This document shows, in pieces, positions 10,577 to 19,267 of a stretch of 22,299 nucleotides of DNA. Source of the DNA: Spirogloea muscicola. Its lineage: Eukaryota; Streptophyta; Zygnematophyceae; Spirogloeales; Spirogloeaceae. The position numbers were made by a program, and so were the translations under genes. The notes beneath the pieces were generated by a model. The model worked only from the letters and a program-made list of their open reading frames with translations, was not told the origin of the DNA and ran no database searches. Where the stretch lies: positions 12,757 through 35,055 of the forward strand of contig WELB01000048.1 in assembly GCA_009602725.1 (NCBI GenBank). The letters are read 5' to 3'. Numbering within the stretch: the first letter of the stretch is position 1; each line of letters opens with the position of its first letter.

Positions 10577-10679
10577 CATGTCAGAGACACAGTGAACAGG
10601 AATCGTCACTGACGTGTCGTCCACTACGGAGGGGACAAAGTTCTCCCCACGACCAGAGTCAAAGACAGAGGTACTTAAG

Positions 10680-10684
10680 TGTAA
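10680..10684 (+). terminator. Possible TGTAA polyadenylation signal of the membrane-protein gene
   Basis: TGTAA is the usual polyadenylation signal in chlorophyte algae. This one lies 104 nt after the stop codon, a plausible 3' UTR distance. A five-base match alone is weak evidence. Confidence 0.3.
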
Positions 10685-10714
10685 GGTGCACTTGCCAGTT
10701 GTCAAAGCAATGAT

Positions 10715-10758
10715 CTTGATTTGCCATGCATTCTCTTGATTTGCCATGCATTCTCTTG
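10715..10758. repeat. 20-bp perfect tandem duplication
   Basis: CTTGATTTGCCATGCATTCT occurs twice in a row (10715-10734, 10735-10754), followed by a third partial CTTG. It lies between the two convergent genes ending at 10576 and 10905. Confidence 0.95.
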
Positions 10759-10904
10759 CCCCTGCCTTGTTGCCTGTACTTCGTGAACGCCTCGTGAAGG
10801 TGCTGTGCCGTTGTAGCAACTAGTAATTCTGAAATCTAATGAATAACATCTGGTCTTGAACTAGCCATCAATCTAAAATGTGACTCCACGCATGGGTTTG
10901 TGTG

Positions 10905-13500
10905 TCAAGATTTATGTTCTTGAGCCTGCTTACTCAGCTGGAGAGCTGTCTTATATGGAGGAGCAATGGGAGGCTGTACAGGAGCTAGGAGCTGGTATGG
11001 TGTGTGGCTAGTAGAGCCATCAGAAGCAGAGCCAGTCAAGTCGAGCGGGTAGGACTGGTCGGAGTCAAAACCGCTGAGGTCGCCACAAGCGAGGAAAGGT
11101 ATCAGTGTACGGTTGCAGCCGTCCAAACTGGATTCCCAGTAATCTGTGGCAGAGCTCCAAAGCCGGGGTGCGACCCATGGGGACATGTGTACGAGCCAGT
11201 GAGGAGAAACAGTAATTAGAATCTGAGAAAGTGGACGCCATCACACTGACAGCAAACGCCACTGCCTACATTAAGTGGAGTCATTTCGTGGACTATCATC
11301 ATGTTCTAAGGCCACTTCGGGGTTGTGACACATCGCAGTAAGCATATGCAATTTAGAATTACCAAGATCGTCTGCAGCCGAGCTGATTTTCTCTAGCAGG
11401 CCGTGCAGATGGGCAGGATCAAAGCCCTCCGGTGGACTGTAGTCCTCACACACGGCGAAGGCCTCTGCAAGTATTGAAGTGGAGCTATGCATGAGCACAC
11501 ATTGTGCACTAATAGGGCACTGCATTGCTGTGCTGCTGCCTTCACTACAGTGCTTGACTTTGACAGCGTACCTATGCTGGAGTTACGGCTACTCTTGGGC
11601 TTTGCACAAGTAACGCGTGGAAAGAAGATCTTCAGCTGCAAGGAGGACCAACAAGCAACATGGAATTTTATGGCTTCCTTGAACTCGGAACCTGCAAAAA
11701 CTTGTAGGCTTGCAGCATAACTTGGACTTGTCCAGACTGCCAGGCATGCACAGGCGAATTTTCGTGTATTTGAAACGAACGAAGGCCAAGATGGCCAAGT
11801 ACGAAGGCAAGCACATCTAATGACGTACATCACCCACAGCAGATTGACCTGCTCAGTAACCACGGGTCAATACATAAAGGTCACAGGACCTACTTGCGTG
11901 TAGAGCAGCGAGATGTCCTTGCCACGGAAAATCTTGGCGACAAAGTTGCCACCAGGACGAAGCACGTGGGTCACTATAGTCAGTGCCTTCACACAGAGGC
12001 AACAACAGGCGGCCAGCTGGTAAGAGAACACCAAAGAAGCTGCAACGAGTAACACCAGCAGGCAGGTCACAGTCTATGTGCAATATCCTCGCGGTGGCAC
12101 TCACGGCTAGTATGAGCTGGGCTTGCACAAACTCGTCCATGTCATGTAGACCTGTCACTGAGGACTCCAGATATTGCAATACAGGACAGAAGCTGCAGAA
12201 GTGTCAGTGCTGGTCGGGCACAAGCCAAGTAGCAGCCATGCGCAACAATGGCGTCGTGTCAGATCTGCAGCACATGTTCCTCAAGGCCACATAAGAGTGC
12301 TGAAAGTTTTCAAGATCCACTTTTCAAGTGGATCTTGAAACACCGGGCAAGTGCACAGCTGTCGGAATGAGTGGCATGCTCACCATCAGGAGCTCCATCG
12401 CAAATGACCAGGTCTGCCTGACCTCCATCGAAGTGCTTGATAACCTGCCAAGTGAAAATAAATAGAGAGCCAGGCCAGGAGAGGAGGTTGGAGTGTGGGC
12501 ATTGACCTCTCTCGTATTTGACAGTTCCAGTGACAAAAGCATAGCCCTTGACAGCCCCAGTCATGTGAGTCGGTTGTATTTCACCCTGCTTGCATGCGAA
12601 ACTTTGGACCCCATAGAGGCATCTGAAGGCCAACATTGCCGACAGTCTCAGCTCCCGGGGCTCACCTGCTGCGCTGTGCGGGCACTCGTGATGTCCCCCT
12701 GAATCTGTACCACGCCCTCAATGGCGGCCATAGGCTGCAGGTCGATCGCCACGATCAAGGGCAGCTTCCCCTCCCTGTCCAGCACCACAGCACGAAGCAG
12801 AGTACTCTGCATTTTGAGGCTTGACCGGCGCCTCAACTACCAATGCAGTAGCAGCAGTCAGAGAAACGGCGCCAGCCGTGGCTGCCTGGTGCGAGTTGCA
12901 CCTGGAGCCCTGCTTGGCCTTGGCTGGGAGGTAGACCGACCTGCTGAGCACCTGCCAGAGAACCAAGTATTGGTGAGAACCAGGCTGCCGACCTGCAGTG
13001 TGCAAGGCCTGGCCATCACGTTCACGCGGCCGCTGTGTTTGTGGCAGGCAGGCCTGCCAAGCGGCGAGCAATGCATCGCCAGGACCTGGCTCCAGCTCCC
13101 AGGGGCTGCACAGAGATCCACCACTCGCTCGACGCCTGTGCCATTGCCGCCAGCTCAGAAGCGGCGGTGAGCTGCAGCCAGGACGTGGGCACTGGGGTCC
13201 GCTGCTGCGACACTCAGCAGTCCAGAATTTGTTGGGGGGGGTGGCGATGGCGGCGGGCTCACGCCGCACCTTGGAGGAACCCGAACTCGTCGTTGAGCTG
13301 GAGGAGCTTGAAGGCGCTGCGGGCGCGCCAGCCCTCCTCCTTGGCCTTGCGGTAGTAGATGTCCTGCGTTCGCCACAGCAGCGGGCCGCCGGGACGTCCC
13401 AAGGCCTCAACAACGGCGGTTGCGGCGGCGGCCAAGACGCATATGAAGCGGCAGGGCGCTCCCTGCTGCTCACCCGCTTGTCCTTGGACGCGCGGCCCAT
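10905..13500 (-). CDS. TRM7: TRM7/FTSJ1 tRNA ribose 2'-O-methyltransferase, 11 exons, 313 aa
   Basis: This SAM-dependent enzyme methylates the ribose at positions 32 and 34 of the tRNA anticodon loop, with partner proteins, in the cytoplasm. Exons in order on the minus strand: 13500-13474, 13363-13270, 13135-13086, 12951-12902, 12774-12666, 12444-12384, 12157-12105, 11986-11894, 11635-11572, 11464-11363, 11143-10905. All phases fit and total 942 nt. Markers are [29 protein letters not shown], the SAM-binding [15 protein letters not shown] (residues 47-61), [76 protein letters not shown] and [19 protein letters not shown]. The K-D-K-E catalytic tetrad is complete: K28, D126, K166, E201. Length is typical (about 310-330 aa). 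Exon 1 is only 27 nt. The third intron has a weak donor (CAG|GTCCTG), but frame and homology require it. The C-terminal [14 protein letters not shown] tail is the least certain part. Confidence 0.93.
12308..12340. repeat. Perfect 15-bp inverted repeat in a TRM7 intron
   Basis: The arms TTTCAAGATCCACTT (12308-12322) and AAGTGGATCTTGAAA (12326-12340) are perfectly complementary around a 3-nt loop. It lies in the intron between TRM7 exons 6 and 7 (12158-12383). It would form a strong hairpin in RNA or single-stranded DNA and may be a palindromic insertion scar. Confidence 0.9.
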
Positions 13501-13524
13501 GGTTGCGGCAGAGCAGCGCCGCCA

Positions 13525-13548
13525 CCGCCGCCGCCGCCGCCGCCGCCG
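13525..13548 (-). repeat. (CGG)8 tract upstream of the TRM7 start codon
   Basis: On the plus strand (CCG)8 is perfect, inside a longer imperfect GCC-rich run (about 13516-13570). It starts 25 nt upstream of the TRM7 ATG, so it is probably transcribed as a CGG tract in the 5' UTR, much as in other CGG-bearing 5' UTRs. Confidence 0.9.
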
Positions 13549-13570
13549 TCGCCGGCGGAGGCGTCGGCGG

Positions 13571-13942
13571 CGCGGGGCTGTGAGGCAAGCGGCAGGTCGT
13601 GGCTCCACAGTAGAAACACAGTGGGCTACGGCGACTTGGCTTGCTCTGTTCCCCTCAGCTCAACTTATGTCTGAATAAGTGCTGACCCGGGGTTTACTGA
13701 GGGCCCCTGTTTGCCCATCCTGCAGCGCGTTGCGCATGAAATGGAAGGGAGGCAAGACGCCCAATATTTTCTTTTCCAGCCCAGAAAAGAAAGAACAAAG
13801 TATGAGAAGAGAGAAGGCGCGCGGGGCGCAGGGATTGAAAGGGAGGCCATTTCAATGAGAAGGGGCTAGGTCGAGGGCGCCGCCGCCGCCGCCCCTCCTA
13901 AACCCCGGGCCGTCGCCGGCGTCGCTGCCGGCGGCGCCCGCC
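13571..13942. other. Region between TRM7 and the LINE ORF
   Basis: It contains the TRM7 promoter, one copy of the short dispersed repeat on the minus strand (about 13812-13857) and a very GC-rich stretch (13870-13942) that probably includes the LINE 5' UTR. The 5' end of the LINE cannot be placed. No other gene is seen. Confidence 0.5.
13812..13857 (-). repeat. Short dispersed repeat, copy near the LINE 5' side
   Basis: On the minus strand, GGCCTCCCTTTCAAT..CTGCGCCCCGCGCGCCTTCTCTC matches the copies at 415-454 and 21290-21330. It is oriented opposite to the LINE and lies about 90-130 nt before its start codon. Confidence 0.6.
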
Positions 13943-16900
13943 ATGGGGTCCGCGGCGCGCCGGTCTCTCGCACCCGCCGCCCTCGCCTCCGCCGCCCCGC
14001 TCCCCGTCGCCTCAACCGCGCGCCCCCGGCGCCGTCGACGGAGCCCGAGTCCGGAGTGGCTTCAGGAGTCGCTCCAGGCCAAGCATTGGTGTGAGGCGGT
14101 CCGGGCGCCTCGCCCCCGACTCAGGCAGGAGCGAGGCGCTGCGCCTCCGCCGCCAGCGCCGCCCGACCTTCATGTCCCCGCGTTGCTCCCCGCCGTGGTA
14201 GCCGCCGCCTGCCTCCGCTTCATCTGCAGGCCCGCTCCGCCGCCGCCGCCGCCGCCATTCCCCCTCCACGCGACACCGCCATCCACCGCAACGCCGCCAC
14301 CGCTCCCCCCCTCACCACCGCCGCCGCCACAACCGCCTGCGGCGTCAGAGGGCGTGCAGTGCCCTCGCTGTCCAAAATTGTGCAAAAATGCACATGGTCT
14401 TGCGATCCATGCGCACTCCTGCTTGAAGCGCGCCGGCATCGCCGCCGCGGCGGCTGCTGCGGCAGTCGCGGCAAGCGGCCCCCCCGTCCTTGCTCAGGCC
14501 GTCCCCGCTCCGGAGCAGGAGCATCACTCGGAGGAGCATATATCGCCTCCAGCCCCAGAGATGTGTGGGGCACCCGCTTTATTGACTCCGCCCTCGAGAC
14601 ATGATGGGCCCCCTGAGGTGAACCCAATCCCTCCGCAGGGTGCACCGTCGTATGAGCACGAAGCCGCCCCTCATCTTCCCGCGGGTGTTGTGCCTCTCGT
14701 GGAAACAGGGCTGCCGTCCCCACCGCCATCGCCGCCGTCACCTCCTCCGCCGCCGCCGTCGCCTCCGCTACCCCAGCACCCACCACCGTTGAGCCAGTCA
14801 TCGGCGCCGCCCCCGTCGCCGCCGCCTCCACCCTCGCCGAGCGAGCCAGCGCCACCGCCGCCGCCTTCACCGGCCTCGCCCGACCCCCCGCGGTGCCAAT
14901 ACTGCACGAAGCCCTACACCACGCGGTCAGGCCGGACCCTCCATGAACGGGCCTGCGTGTGCAACAACAACCGTGCGGAGCAGGCGCGGGGCGCAGCTGC
15001 TGCAGGTGGCCGCCGGGGCCGGCCAGGCCGGCCAGTCCCACCCGCGCCGTCCCCACCCACGCCTCAGCACTGGCAGTGGCTGGCCGGCCTCGACCTGGCA
15101 GCCGTCCACCGCCAGGCGGCCCTCCCGCTCGTCCGCCACGTTCCCCGCTGGGTGCGTCCACACATTCGCCGCGCGCTTCGCCCGGCGATGCAGCGGATTG
15201 TCCGAGACCATCGGGACGAGGCGGCCTGGAAGCAGTTCCTCCTCTTCCCCCGGCTACTGCTCGGGCGCGTCCCCAACGACGGCCGCCGGCAGGGCCAGCA
15301 GCCCCTCCTGGAGCGCGTCCAGATGTTCGAGGGCGGCCAGTGGGAGGAGCTTCTGGCACGCCACGATGCAGCGGTGGCCGCCTCGGCGGCAGACCATGGG
15401 GCCACGCGGGCCGCGCCAGCCGGGGCCGCCAATGTCCGCCGGGCGCTACGCTTCGGCCATGCGGGCGAGTTGTCCAGGGCGGTCCAGGCCCTGGACGACT
15501 CGGTGCTGGCGCCCACCAACGCCGCAACGCGGGCGGCCCTGGACTCCCTGCACCCTCCGGCGCGCAACCCCCTGCCCCCGTGGCTGGACATCTTCACCCC
15601 GCTGGAGGAGGTGGTCCTCGACGCCGACGCCCTGCGGCAGGCCCTGCAGAGCAGCCGCCGCGCAGCCGCTGGAGGTCCTTCCCACATGCTCACCGAGCAC
15701 CTCCGGGAAATCTTCTTGGAGGGGGACGCTGCCGACTTCGCGGCGCTCCACCAGGTGTGCCAGCTCCTAGCTCGCGACCAGGTCCCAGCCAGCGTTCGGG
15801 ACGTCCTGTGCGCCAGTACACTGCTGGCGCTCAGCAAGGCCGGCGGAGGGGTCCGGCCCATCGCCATCGGGGAGGTACTCTACCGTCTGGTGGGGCGCGC
15901 ACTCTGGCAACAGCACGCGGGGCAGGCCCAAGCACACCTGGCGCCCCAGCAGTTTGGCGCGGGGCTACGGAGCGGCGGCGAGACGGTCGTGCACGGCGTA
16001 CGGGCCACCCTGGACCTGCACCCGGAGTGGGTGGCTATGGCAGTCGATGTCCGCAATGCCTTCAATAGCGTTGATCGGGACGTCATTGCGGAGGAGCTGA
16101 GAGAGGCCTTCCCCAGCCTTCTACCCTTCTTCAGGCTGGGGTACGGTCGGCCAAGTGACCTGCTGTGGCGGACGGAGGGGGGAGCGGTGGAGACCCTCCA
16201 CTCCACCAGGGGTGCACGTCAAGGGGATCCACTCGCTGGATTCTACTACGCGCTGGCACACCATCGCGCGCTCCAGGCAACGGTCGCGGCTCACCCTGGC
16301 GTGCTGGTGCCGACGTACGCAGATGATACCACTCTGGTGGGACCGCCTGCAGACGTCGTGGCAGCCTTTGCTACCCTCCAGGTGCAGCTGGGCGCGATCG
16401 GCCTGGACATCAGGGCGGACAAGTGCTGTGCCTGGTCCCCGGCAGGTCCCCTGCCAGCCCACCTGGGCCTGCCCGTGGGCTGCCAGACACCGGCCGAGGG
16501 CCTCACTCTCCTCGGCGTCCCCCTGGGCGCACCTGCCTTCGTGGCGGAGCAGCTGCAGGGGCGGCTGCAGGACCACCTCCGGCCGGCGGCCCGCCTGCAC
16601 ACGCTGAACGACATGCAGCTGGCAACCGCCATGCTGACCCGGTGCATCGCGCAGCGGCCCCACTACCTGGCCCGCACCGTCCTTCCCTCACCGGCGGTGA
16701 CGGCAGCGTATGAGGCCTTCGACACCGGCATCATGGCGGCCGCAGCCTCCCTCGTGCAGCACCCGGCGTTCCTCACCACCCAAGCTGCGCAGCTGCAGGC
16801 CAGCCTGCCGATCAGTCGTGGCGGCTTGGGATGCCGCTCAGTTGCCCGCGTCTGTGAGGCGGCCTTCCTGGGAAGCTGGGCGCAGGTGGCCGCCCCCATG

Positions 16901-18019
16901 TGTCAGCGGTTCCTCGTGCACGGACAACGCGCCCTGGAGCGGGCGGCAGCCGATGTGGAGACAGGCCAACTCCCCTTCCAAGTCGCCCTCCGCACTGCCC
17001 GCGACAGGCTCCTGCAGGTCCACCCCAACATGTCCGAGCAGACTGTTCCTTTCCGGCACCTCGCCCACACTCCAGACCTGCGGGCTCAGGCACGCTTCAC
17101 GGCGTTGGTCGAGAAGGCGGCCTCCGACCAGGCGGTGGAGCTTCTCCCTCCGTCTGACGTTCGCGGGCGTGCTCGGCTTCTCTCCGCCTCTTCCCCTGGG
17201 GCGGCGGCGTGGCTCCAAGCGCTCCCACTCTATGCCGCACTTACCATGCCCGACGAGGTCTACCGGACGGCGGTGCATCGGCTCTTGGGGCTCCTCCCTC
17301 CCTGCCTTACAGGTGTCACACAGTGCGAGTGCGGCGCCCGGCACGCCGACCCTGCGGAGCTGGCCGCGCACATGCTCCGTTGCGCCCACGGAGGCGAGAG
17401 GACCGCTTCCCATGATCTTTTGCGCGATGGTATGCAGGGGGTGTTCATAGAGGCGGGCTTCAAGGTGGCGGTGGAGTGCTCCTCAGTCATGCCCATCCTG
17501 CGGGGCGAGGACGGCCGGTCGCACACCCGGCGCGCCGACCTGGTCGCTATCCTGCCCAGCGGCGGTCCCCGCATCATCACTGATGTGGTGACAACGGACA
17601 GCTACGACTCCGGCAACCCCACCAGGTCGGCGTCGTTTGCAGGGCATGCGGTCGGCCTGGCAGCCCGGGCAAAAGAGAAAAAATATGCCGATCACCCGGT
17701 CGGTGATGAGTTCGCGGCCCTGGCGATAGATGTTCACGGGGCCTTCGGCAGCCGCTGGCTGGATCTCCTCCAGCGGCTTGCTCGTCAGGCTATTGATCGG
17801 CGGTCGGGTCCGCCCGGGGCGCTGCTCGGCTTCAACGCCGCCGGGTCGCTCGCCCAGGTCTTTCGCATGCGCTTGGCGGTATCGTTCCAGCGATCCCTTG
17901 CCCACGCTGTCCACACGCGCGCAGGACGCGCTCTGGCCGCGGCCTCTGGGTCTCGGCGGAGTGCCTCCTTCCCTGCCTCGAGCTACTCGGACCTGATGTT
18001 GCTCACTCGCGGGTACTGA
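13943..18019 (+). CDS. LINE polyprotein: C2HC fingers, reverse transcriptase, restriction-like endonuclease, 1358 aa
   Basis: The single ORF starts at ATG 13943 in good context (CCGCCATGG) and ends LLTRGY-stop. Domains in order: a basic, proline-rich N-terminus; C2HC finger 1 with C140, C143, H156, C160; an Ala/Pro-rich linker with SPPPPP runs (about 220-315); C2HC finger 2 with C318, C321, H334, C338; and reverse transcriptase from about 555, with GGVRPIAIGEVLYRLVG, motif A AVDVRNAFNSVDR (D702), motif B ARQGDPLAGFYYAL and motif C YADDTTLVG (D794, D795). A thumb region follows, then the CCHC-like motif C1128, C1130, H1143, C1147. The restriction-like endonuclease has RRADLVAILPSGGPRIITDV (D1199, D1214), TTD and KYADHP. 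No AP-endonuclease domain is seen. No stop or frameshift interrupts it and all catalytic aspartates are present, so it may be active. Two fingers with a long proline-rich spacer would bind target DNA by analogy with R2. Confidence 0.9.
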   Translation: MGSAARRSLAPAALASAAPLPVASTARPRRRRRSPSPEWLQESLQAKHWCEAVRAPRPRLRQERGAAPPPPAPPDLHVPALLPAVVAAACLRFICRPAPPPPPPPFPLHATPPSTATPPPLPPSPPPPPQPPAASEGVQCPRCPKLCKNAHGLAIHAHSCLKRAGIAAAAAAAAVAASGPPVLAQAVPAPEQEHHSEEHISPPAPEMCGAPALLTPPSRHDGPPEVNPIPPQGAPSYEHEAAPHLPAGVVPLVETGLPSPPPSPPSPPPPPPSPPLPQHPPPLSQSSAPPPSPPPPPSPSEPAPPPPPSPASPDPPRCQYCTKPYTTRSGRTLHERACVCNNNRAEQARGAAAAGGRRGRPGRPVPPAPSPPTPQHWQWLAGLDLAAVHRQAALPLVRHVPRWVRPHIRRALRPAMQRIVRDHRDEAAWKQFLLFPRLLLGRVPNDGRRQGQQPLLERVQMFEGGQWEELLARHDAAVAASAADHGATRAAPAGAANVRRALRFGHAGELSRAVQALDDSVLAPTNAATRAALDSLHPPARNPLPPWLDIFTPLEEVVLDADALRQALQSSRRAAAGGPSHMLTEHLREIFLEGDAADFAALHQVCQLLARDQVPASVRDVLCASTLLALSKAGGGVRPIAIGEVLYRLVGRALWQQHAGQAQAHLAPQQFGAGLRSGGETVVHGVRATLDLHPEWVAMAVDVRNAFNSVDRDVIAEELREAFPSLLPFFRLGYGRPSDLLWRTEGGAVETLHSTRGARQGDPLAGFYYALAHHRALQATVAAHPGVLVPTYADDTTLVGPPADVVAAFATLQVQLGAIGLDIRADKCCAWSPAGPLPAHLGLPVGCQTPAEGLTLLGVPLGAPAFVAEQLQGRLQDHLRPAARLHTLNDMQLATAMLTRCIAQRPHYLARTVLPSPAVTAAYEAFDTGIMAAAASLVQHPAFLTTQAAQLQASLPISRGGLGCRSVARVCEAAFLGSWAQVAAPMCQRFLVHGQRALERAAADVETGQLPFQVALRTARDRLLQVHPNMSEQTVPFRHLAHTPDLRAQARFTALVEKAASDQAVELLPPSDVRGRARLLSASSPGAAAWLQALPLYAALTMPDEVYRTAVHRLLGLLPPCLTGVTQCECGARHADPAELAAHMLRCAHGGERTASHDLLRDGMQGVFIEAGFKVAVECSSVMPILRGEDGRSHTRRADLVAILPSGGPRIITDVVTTDSYDSGNPTRSASFAGHAVGLAARAKEKKYADHPVGDEFAALAIDVHGAFGSRWLDLLQRLARQAIDRRSGPPGALLGFNAAGSLAQVFRMRLAVSFQRSLAHAVHTRAGRALAAASGSRRSASFPASSYSDLMLLTRGY

Positions 18020-18109
18020 GCTTCCCTAGTATGTTGTCGTGATTGGTAGAGTAGAGGAGTCCTTCCTCGGCTTCTCATTCTTCGGCTTTGGACATTGTCC
18101 ATTCTTTTT

Positions 18110-18128
18110 GGGCTGGCTTTGCCAGCCC
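18110..18128 (+). other. 3' UTR hairpin of the intact LINE
   Basis: GGGCTGGC (18110-18117), loop TTT and GCCAGCCC (18121-18128) form a perfect 8-bp stem 91 nt after the stop codon. It is preceded by TTGTCCATTCTTTTT and followed by CTCTTTCTTTATGGGCGAGC. The same element closes nearly every LINE copy in this window. By analogy with R2 3' UTR recognition, it is the probable RNA signal for target-primed reverse transcription. Confidence 0.75.
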
Positions 18129-18157
18129 CTCTTTCTTTATGGGCGAGCCTTCCCCCC

Positions 18158-18467
18158 CTCGCGCAGGTCTTCCGCACGCGGTTGGCCGTCTCGCTTCAGC
18201 GGTCCCCTGCGTTCGCGGTCCACTTGCGCGCCGGCCGAGCTTTGGCGGCGGCCTCCGGCTTCCGTCAGGGCGACGTCTTTCCCCCGGCTAGCTACTCCGA
18301 CTTGCATCTCCTGACTAGAGGTTACTGAGCGTCCTCTGGCCGATGTCTTCGTCCTAGTCCAAAGGCATGGTCTGTAGTGTAGTTCTTTTTCGGCTCCTCT
18401 TTCTTTGGCTTGAGATCTTGTCCATTCTTTTTGGGCTGGCTCTGCCAGCCACTCCTCTATGGGCGAG
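18158..18467 (+). pseudogene. 5'-truncated LINE copy stacked directly after the intact one
   Basis: The open frame PLAQVFRTRLAVSLQRSPAF and then AVHLRAGRALAAASGFRQGD ends SDLHLLTRGY-stop at 18328, equal to the last ~55 residues of the intact element. The start lies about 11 nt after the upstream tail's GGGCGAGC. Its 3' UTR differs from the intact copy but ends in the same hairpin (18433-18450, GGCTGGC/GCCAGCC) and TATGGGCGAGC. Confidence 0.85.
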
Positions 18468-18473
18468 CACATG

Positions 18474-18628
18474 CCAGGGGGAAGCGCTAATTTAATTAGA
18501 AAAACAAGCACACAAAGAAACAAAGCAGCTACGTATCACTCAGTAACCCCTGCTAAGCAGCCTCAGGTCAGAGACGCTGGGCTCCTGTCCCCTACTGCTA
18601 ACACGGGGGTATTGAGGGCGCCCTGTCT
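18474..18628 (-). pseudogene. Inverted LINE tail (last codons and part of the 3' UTR)
   Basis: On the minus strand, SVSDLRLLSRGY-stop (stop codon at about 18542-18544) is followed by a 3' UTR matching that of the copy at 452-1343 (GCTTTGTTTCTT..TGTGCTTGTTTTTC..AGCGCTTCCCCTGGC). It joins the preceding plus-strand tail in inverted orientation. An extra AATTAAATT lies in the UTR. Confidence 0.75.
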
Positions 18629-18653
18629 GCCTGGCCTGGCCTGGCCTGGCCTG
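18629..18653. repeat. (GCCTG)5 pentanucleotide tract
   Basis: Five perfect GCCTG units stand in a row inside the LINE debris. Confidence 0.9.
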
Positions 18654-18664
18654 TCATCCTCAGG

Positions 18665-18770
18665 CCCCTTTGTAGCTGCTCACCGCTCTTAGGCCCCTCT
18701 GAACCTTTGTGAATTCTTTTTGGGCTGGCTTTTCGCAGCCCTTGCCCCCATTGGGAGTGCCACTTCTTCT
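18665..18770 (+). repeat. LINE 3' tail, no coding part
   Basis: CTTTGTAGCTGCT...TTAGGCCCCTCTGAACCTTT and the hairpin GGGCTG/CAGCCC (18722-18741) followed by TTGCCCCCATTGGGAGTGCC match the 3' ends at 1540-1655 and 19160-19265. This is the same subfamily, with only the tail retained. Confidence 0.75.
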
Positions 18771-18854
18771 GTCTGCCTGGCCTTTGGCTCCGTTATGAAC
18801 ACCTGTATGCATCTGGCTGGCATTTCACAGCCGATTCTTTCATATCAGCAGCCG

Positions 18855-19265
18855 CTTTCTCCCAGTGGCTCGACGTGCTGGCCAGGCTTGCGTGGCGCGC
18901 TGTGTCCCGTAGGCGCGGCGAGCCGGCTGACTTCAACGCAGCTGGTTCGTGGGCTCAGGTATATCGTATGAGGTTGTCAGTATCCCTTCAGCGGTCCATG
19001 GCCCACGCTCTGCATCTGCGCGCTGGCCGTGCTTCGCTGCGGCCTCCGGCTTTCGTCAGGGGGATAGTTTCCCGGCAGCTAGTCTGTCGGATCTGAGGCT
19101 ACTCACTCGTACCTACTGAGTGATCCATCCTACCCCTGTTCTGACATAGCATCTTCCGGCCCCTTTGTAGCTGCTAATCGCTTGTAGGCCCCTCCAAACC
19201 TTTGTCAATTCATTTTGGGCTTGGCTTTTCGCAGCCCTTGCCCCCATTGGGAGTGCCACTTCTTC
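18855..19265 (+). pseudogene. 5'-truncated LINE copy with a 1-nt frameshift
   Basis: WLDVLARLAWRAVSRRRGEP and then ADFNAAGSWAQVYRMRLSVS match the C-terminal part of the intact ORF. The frame is lost after LHLRAGRA near 19030 by a 1-nt deletion; the expected end (GFRQGDSFPAASLSDLRLLT, then RTY-stop at 19117-19119) continues in another frame. The 3' UTR is nearly identical to that at 1500-1655. The hairpin at 19217-19237 carries a 1-nt insertion in its 5' arm. Confidence 0.85.
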
Positions 19266-19267
19266 CT

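Larger units (their letters stand above)
13857..18146 (+). mobile_element. Near full-length non-LTR retrotransposon (LINE) with restriction-like endonuclease
   Basis: The element has one long ORF (13943-18019), a short 3' UTR and the family 3' hairpin at 18110-18128, ending in TATGGGCGAGC (to 18146), where a truncated copy follows. The left boundary is a guess, because no target-site duplication or family 5' end is visible. There are no LTRs. The architecture (zinc fingers, RT, CCHC-like motif, PD-(D/E)XK-like endonuclease) is that of the R2/NeSL/CRE/HERO group, which includes many site-specific elements. Confidence 0.8.

Noticed and set aside
11853-11890. 'LTRGY-stop' on the minus strand, like the LINE C-terminus
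   Set aside because: It is inside a TRM7 intron, with no matching sequence before it and no tail after it. Chance resemblance.
12718-13608. 296-codon minus-strand ORF starting in an Arg run
   Set aside because: It reads through TRM7 exons and introns in a fixed frame. The true gene is spliced and starts at 13500.
14220-15527. 435-codon minus-strand ORF opposite the LINE N-terminus
   Set aside because: It is a GC-rich shadow of the LINE frame, full of Gly/Ala/Arg with no motif. The plus strand carries clear zinc-finger and RT motifs.
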